Assembly (NCBI GenBank): GCA_002350725.1
Contig: DEFJ01000020.1
Location: 91,335 to 155,334, forward strand
Length of the DNA stretch: 64,000 nucleotides
From: Cyanobacteria bacterium UBA2855
GTDB lineage: Bacteria > Cyanobacteriota > Vampirovibrionia > Gastranaerophilales > Gastranaerophilaceae
Reading direction: 5' to 3'
The stretch's first letter is position 1. The number at the start of each line of letters is the position of its first letter. Shown here one piece after another: positions 60,975 through 64,000 of this stretch. The notes beneath the pieces are model-generated. The model did no database searches, was not told the origin of the DNA, and saw nothing but the letters and a program-made list of their open reading frames with translations. A program made the position numbers and the translations under genes.

Positions 60975-61346
60975 ATGAACAGTATTTTAACAGGTAATTC
61001 AAACGATATCAAAACAGCACATACATCAAAACAGAAAAATGATGTTGAAACAACAGGTTCTATCGCATCAAATAGCTATACTCCGTTATTTGATGTTCCG
61101 GTTTACAATTACGATATGTTTATTCCAACAAATCCGTTCTCCTTAAATATCGATTTTAGCAGCTATGCAAATGGCGGAGCTGAAGATTTAGCTAATAATT
61201 CTACATTTATGCAAGGCTTTGCAAATGCAATGGCAGCTCTTGGAGAAGGTAGTTTCTCAGGTGGCTTTGCCGGTGCTGGATGTACCTCTGTTGCGTCTGC
61301 CGGTTCTTGCGGTTCTTGTTCATGCGGTGGCGGTTTTATAGGGTAA
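60975..61346 (+). CDS. Small protein with Gly/Ser/Cys-rich C-terminus
   Basis: A 123-aa protein (AAGGAG site before the ATG). The N-terminal 90 residues are polar with TPLFDVPVYNYDMFIPTNPFSLNIDFSSYANGG. The last 35 are Gly/Ala/Ser/Cys-rich, ending GCTSVASAGSCGSCSCGGGF and two more residues after it. Four cysteines sit in this tail. No Sec signal. Family unknown; the tail is reminiscent of ribosomally made modified peptides but no maturation enzyme is near. A terminator follows. Confidence 0.7.
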   Translation: MNSILTGNSNDIKTAHTSKQKNDVETTGSIASNSYTPLFDVPVYNYDMFIPTNPFSLNIDFSSYANGGAEDLANNSTFMQGFANAMAALGEGSFSGGFAGAGCTSVASAGSCGSCSCGGGFIG

Positions 61347-61386
61347 TAATTCCATTGTTTTCATAAAATCTCTAATTAATACTTAA

Positions 61387-61415
61387 AATGTCGGATGTAA
61401 TATCCGGCATTTTTA
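61387..61415 (+). terminator. Terminator after the Cys-rich small gene
   Basis: AATGTCGGAT-GTAAT-ATCCGGCATT stem (one G-T wobble) followed by TTTT. Confidence 0.8.
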
Positions 61416-61429
61416 GTTAGTATAAATAT

Positions 61430-61687
61430 ATGGATGATAAAAGTTTTTATGTATACATTCTATTAACAGAGAAAAATACTTTGTATTGCGGGTATACTGA
61501 TGATGTATTACGGAGATTTGAATTACATAAGTCGGGGAAAGGTGCGAAATATACAAGAGCTAATAAACCTGTAAAAATTGTTTATACAAAAGAATTTTCT
61601 TCCAAAAGCGATGCTCAAAAAGAAGAGTACCGAATTAAACATTTATCTCGCAGCCAAAAATTAAAACTTTGTAATTTATCTGTGTAA
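61430..61687 (+). CDS. GIY-YIG nuclease-domain protein (UPF0213-like)
   Basis: An 85-aa single-domain protein. YVYILLTEKNTLYCGYTDDVLRR contains the YIL...YxGYT core that replaces GIY-YIG in this subgroup, with the catalytic Arg in VLRRFELHKSGKGAKYTR and a late Glu (KEEYRIKHLSR). Family members (YhbQ-type) are small, and a DNA-repair role has been suggested. It stands alone between two terminators/promoters. Confidence 0.88.
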   Translation: MDDKSFYVYILLTEKNTLYCGYTDDVLRRFELHKSGKGAKYTRANKPVKIVYTKEFSSKSDAQKEEYRIKHLSRSQKLKLCNLSV

Positions 61688-61726
61688 ATTTATTGTTAAG
61701 AACTCTTAATATATGTCTAAATTTAT

Positions 61727-61754
61727 TAAAGATTGTGTTTGTTTTTGCCGTAAA
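61727..61754 (+). promoter_or_regulatory. Sigma-28-like promoter for the MGLSASQAR-start gene
   Basis: TAAAGATT (61727-61734), 12 bp, GCCGTAAA (61747-61754), compared with consensus TAAAGTTT-N11-GCCGATAA. Spacing from TAAA is 16, identical to the promoter at 36080. It lies 33 bp before the ATG at 61788. Confidence 0.6.
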
Positions 61755-61787
61755 AAGTAGTATAGCACAAGAAAAAGGATAATAATT

Positions 61788-62546
61788 ATGGGTTTATCAG
61801 CTTCTCAGGCAAGACTATTTTATTTAACAGCACAGTTGAACAATTTGTCATTAAAAGGTCAACAGGTTAATGATGCTAAAACAAGATTAGCTCTTGATAC
61901 TCAGGCAATTCAAGAAAAGTATATTAAGGCATTAAATACCAGCCATCTGTTCTTGAATTCAAATATATTTGCTACTGACGGACAATCAATTCAGAAGGAT
62001 TATTTATCTTTAGAAAATTTGGAAAATATCGGAATGTATGTAACAAATGGAGCAAACATATTAGGGTATAAGTGGGAACAAGTACCTACAGGTAAGATGG
62101 AAAATGTAAAAATGGGTTATGATCAAGAAACTCAGCAGCCTATTTATACTCAAGTAGAACAATTTGAATATAAACTTGTTCAAGATAAAGACTTCAAAAT
62201 TTCAACAAGAGATTTAGAAGAAGGCCTAAGAAACGGAGCATACACTCTTGTTAAGCCTACAACAAGTGATAATACTAAGGCTATAAATATCAATGGACTA
62301 TTCTATGAAACTTATGGCTTGAGTAACAGTTCTACTATTACTGATGAAACAGATAACGATGCAATTAAAAAGGCAGAGGCTGAGTATAATAAAGATATGC
62401 AAGAAGTCCAAATGCAAGATAAAAAATATGAAATGGATCAAAAGAAAATTGATACACAATATAATGCATATATGCAAGAAGAAGAAAGTATCAAGAGTGT
62501 ACTCAGCAAAAATGTTGAAAGATCTTATAACACATTTAAAGCGTAA
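61788..62546 (+). CDS. MGLSASQAR-start coiled-coil protein
   Basis: A 252-aa protein without Sec signal. The start MGLSASQARLFYLTAQLNNL recurs, as I recall, in hypothetical proteins of Melainabacteria and Elusimicrobia. The first 60 residues are a long polar helix (LKGQQVNDAKTRLALDTQAIQ), a middle region is beta-containing, and residues 190-250 form a coiled coil (KKAEAEYNKDMQEVQMQDKK and KKIDTQYNAYMQEEESIKS). The helical ends with a central domain recall flagellar-type secreted subunits in architecture only. Preceded by a sigma-28-like promoter and followed by a terminator. Confidence 0.78.
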   Translation: MGLSASQARLFYLTAQLNNLSLKGQQVNDAKTRLALDTQAIQEKYIKALNTSHLFLNSNIFATDGQSIQKDYLSLENLENIGMYVTNGANILGYKWEQVPTGKMENVKMGYDQETQQPIYTQVEQFEYKLVQDKDFKISTRDLEEGLRNGAYTLVKPTTSDNTKAININGLFYETYGLSNSSTITDETDNDAIKKAEAEYNKDMQEVQMQDKKYEMDQKKIDTQYNAYMQEEESIKSVLSKNVERSYNTFKA

Positions 62547-62576
62547 TTATAAAATCCTACACACCTACACTATAAT

Positions 62577-63290
62577 TTATACGACACTTTTAACAGGTGT
62601 CGTATTTTTTATATCCGGACTCAAAATTTTATCAAAATCTTTGTAGTCTTTAATTATAAGATTAACGGCAGGAATTTTTTCATACAATTCTATAGGTTCC
62701 ATAGATGCAATTGCAACAATTTTGCCAACACCTGCGGCACGAGCAGATTCAATACCAGAAACGGCATCTTCTACAACAATGCATTCTTCAGGCTTTAATC
62801 CTAAATTCTTTGCCGCAATAATATATATGTCAGGCGCAGGTTTGCCCTTAATTTTTCCGTCGGAATATACAATTTTCTCAACATCAAACCATCTTGGCAA
62901 ATCGAAGTGTTCTATGTAAAAATCAACATTATCTTTATCTGACATTGTAGCAATGGTCATTGGTATGTTTTTAGTTTTTAGATAATTTAAAAATTCTATA
63001 GCGTATGGTGCAAGCTTGCAATTATCTCCTTCAGCCTTGCACTCTTCTCTATACAAGCGTTCTTTTTCTTTTCCAAGGCTTTCAACAAGTTCATCTGACG
63101 GTTCTTTGCCAATTGCGTATGAAATTATATCTTTGTTTGTCCTGCCAAACATATGTTCTCTCATTTCCTCATCAGAAAATGGAATACCTCTTAATTTAGC
63201 TGAAAATGCACGCCAAGCACGTAAATGCTTTTCAGAATCAAAAAATAATGTCCCGTTAAAATCAAATATTATTCCTTTAAATTCTCTCAC
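62577..63290 (-). CDS. HAD-superfamily phosphatase / phosphoglucomutase-like protein
   Basis: A 237-aa HAD subfamily IA protein with an alpha-helical cap (about 15-85). Motif I is IIFDFNGTLFFDS, motif II IATMSD, motif III the Lys of KGKPAPDIY, motif IV VVEDAVSGIESARAAGVG. It resembles beta-phosphoglucomutase and sugar-phosphate phosphatases. Motif I has Asn where the acid/base Asp usually is (DxDGT becomes DFNGT), which may change or slow catalysis. The last codons lie in the hairpin that also terminates the convergent gene. Confidence 0.85.
   Translation of the reverse strand: MREFKGIIFDFNGTLFFDSEKHLRAWRAFSAKLRGIPFSDEEMREHMFGRTNKDIISYAIGKEPSDELVESLGKEKERLYREECKAEGDNCKLAPYAIEFLNYLKTKNIPMTIATMSDKDNVDFYIEHFDLPRWFDVEKIVYSDGKIKGKPAPDIYIIAAKNLGLKPEECIVVEDAVSGIESARAAGVGKIVAIASMEPIELYEKIPAVNLIIKDYKDFDKILSPDIKNTTPVKSVV
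62578..62611 (+). terminator. Terminator after the MGLSASQAR-start gene
   Basis: TACGACAC (62580-62587) pairs with GTGTCGTA (62597-62604), then six T. It overlaps the 3' end of the convergent HAD coding sequence, so the HAD C-terminal residues are encoded by the hairpin. Confidence 0.8.
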
Positions 63291-63301
63291 TCTGCTTGCC
63301 T

Positions 63302-63883
63302 TTAATAGTTATTCTGTATAATTTTGTTATAATAATCCAAGTAATATTTAGCATCTTTTTCTTTGCCCAAAGCTTTATAAGCATATGCAAGATTGTAATA
63401 ATAATCTGCATTGTTAGGGCTGTTATAAATAGCATTATTTAATGCGGATTTTGCTTTTTTGTAATCCTGTAATTTTAAATATGCGCAACCCATATTATAG
63501 TATGCAGGTGCAAAATCTCGTTTGTACTTTATTGCTAACTTGTAATTATCAATTGCCATATTTGGGCGCCCTGCATTCAAATGAATATTTCCAATGTTGT
63601 AATAAGCCTTGTACGATTTAATATCTTTGTCTAATGCTGATTTATACATAAACATAGCTTCATCAGGGCTGTTTTTATCCATTAAAATATTACCCAAGAG
63701 AATATAATGTTGCGGGGTCTTTTCTTCTTCAGGAATACTCACTAATAATTTATATGCATCATCCAATTTGTTCGCGGCATATAAGGTGTTAACTTGTAAT
63801 GCAGGATCGGTTTCAGGTTCTGCAAATACATTTTGAATCCCTAGAGCACAAATACTAAGTATAATTAAAATAATCCTTCTCAT
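63302..63883 (-). CDS. Secreted TPR-repeat protein
   Basis: A 193-aa protein with a Sec signal peptide (RRIILIILSICALGIQNVFA) and about four TPR units, including HYILLGNILMDKNSPDEAMF, AYYNIGNIHLNAGRPNMAI, AYYNMGCAYLKLQDYKKAK and YYYNLAYAYKALGKEKDAK. Predicted periplasmic. It is on the same strand as, and 11 bp upstream of, the HAD gene. The last 117 bp of the window show no gene. Confidence 0.88.
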   Translation of the reverse strand: MRRIILIILSICALGIQNVFAEPETDPALQVNTLYAANKLDDAYKLLVSIPEEEKTPQHYILLGNILMDKNSPDEAMFMYKSALDKDIKSYKAYYNIGNIHLNAGRPNMAIDNYKLAIKYKRDFAPAYYNMGCAYLKLQDYKKAKSALNNAIYNSPNNADYYYNLAYAYKALGKEKDAKYYLDYYNKIIQNNY

Positions 63884-64000
63884 AACTACATTATAGAATA
63901 ACTAACCCCAAAAGACAAGTTAAGCACATAAAATATGTTATCGGCACGTTGTGATGATAACTAATTTTATGTAACTTTGTCTATTTCTTTTTCTTTTCTT

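Noticed and set aside
60975..61346. Firm call of a ribosomally made modified peptide precursor
   Set aside because: The Cys/Gly tail alone is not enough; no modifying enzyme, protease or transporter lies nearby.
1..64000. CRISPR array, prophage or plasmid replication region
   Set aside because: No regularly spaced repeats, cas genes, phage structural genes, integrase or replication initiator were seen on either strand.

Overview
The window is a low-GC, gene-dense bacterial chromosome segment. Several features point to the non-photosynthetic sister group of Cyanobacteria (Melainabacteria/Vampirovibrionia, probably gut Gastranaerophilales). These are a response regulator very close to cyanobacterial RpaB/Ycf27, minCDE, a Tic20-like membrane protein, KdsB and Lgt (an LPS-bearing, lipoprotein-bearing envelope), glycogen synthesis (GlgC), and an anaerobic fermentative marker (HydG, for [FeFe]-hydrogenase maturation). 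The assignment is inferred from gene content; no rRNA is present.

Layout. 1-5.8 kb (minus): an operon running zinc-finger protein, helical-repeat protein, ruvX, DUF1292, Clp-N array, tilS, hpt. It holds two Clp accessory domains (ClpX-type zinc finger and ClpC-type N domains) as separate proteins without an ATPase. 5.9-16 kb (plus): a TPR lipoprotein, lgt, glgC, an Opp-type ATPase, smpB, accD-accA, prmA, kdsB and rpaB. 16.1-18.9 kb: an accessory patch with tRNA-His, a decayed tRNA-like copy, two paralogous membrane proteins, a frameshifted RAYT transposase between perfectly inverted REP hairpins, and a CheR-like gene between 32-bp direct repeats. 19-25 kb: lytic transglycosylase, a candidate sRNA, gdhA, dedA, a multidomain PLD-type nuclease, a YdjC deacetylase and a long SRP RNA. 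25-36 kb: flhB plus a sigma-28-type factor, a 5'-nucleotidase, a papain-like protein, a lone OLD-type TOPRIM protein, hydG, a U32 peptidase family protein, yqeG and two small paralogs. 36-48 kb: a 1093-aa cell-wall hydrolase, uvrB, metK, leuC, an ECF sigma/anti-sigma pair, rpmE, TPR and rsfS. 48-64 kb: signal-less Gly/Gln-rich proteins, the eda-kdgK-csaB operon, a CHASE2 cyclase, secG, a NrtR-like regulator, minCDE, an MGLSASQAR-start protein, a HAD phosphatase and a TPR protein.

Most interesting themes. (1) A possible flagellar-type export regulon: flhB sits beside a sigma-28-type gene, and two genes for signal-less proteins (36124 and 61788) have sigma-28-like promoters with identical spacing. 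(2) At least five unrelated proteins share a short N-terminal signature, roughly [I/P]-x-F-[G/T]-[x/A/G], found with no classical signal peptide. (3) The Clp accessory-domain operon. (4) The REP/RAYT and tRNA-relic patch.
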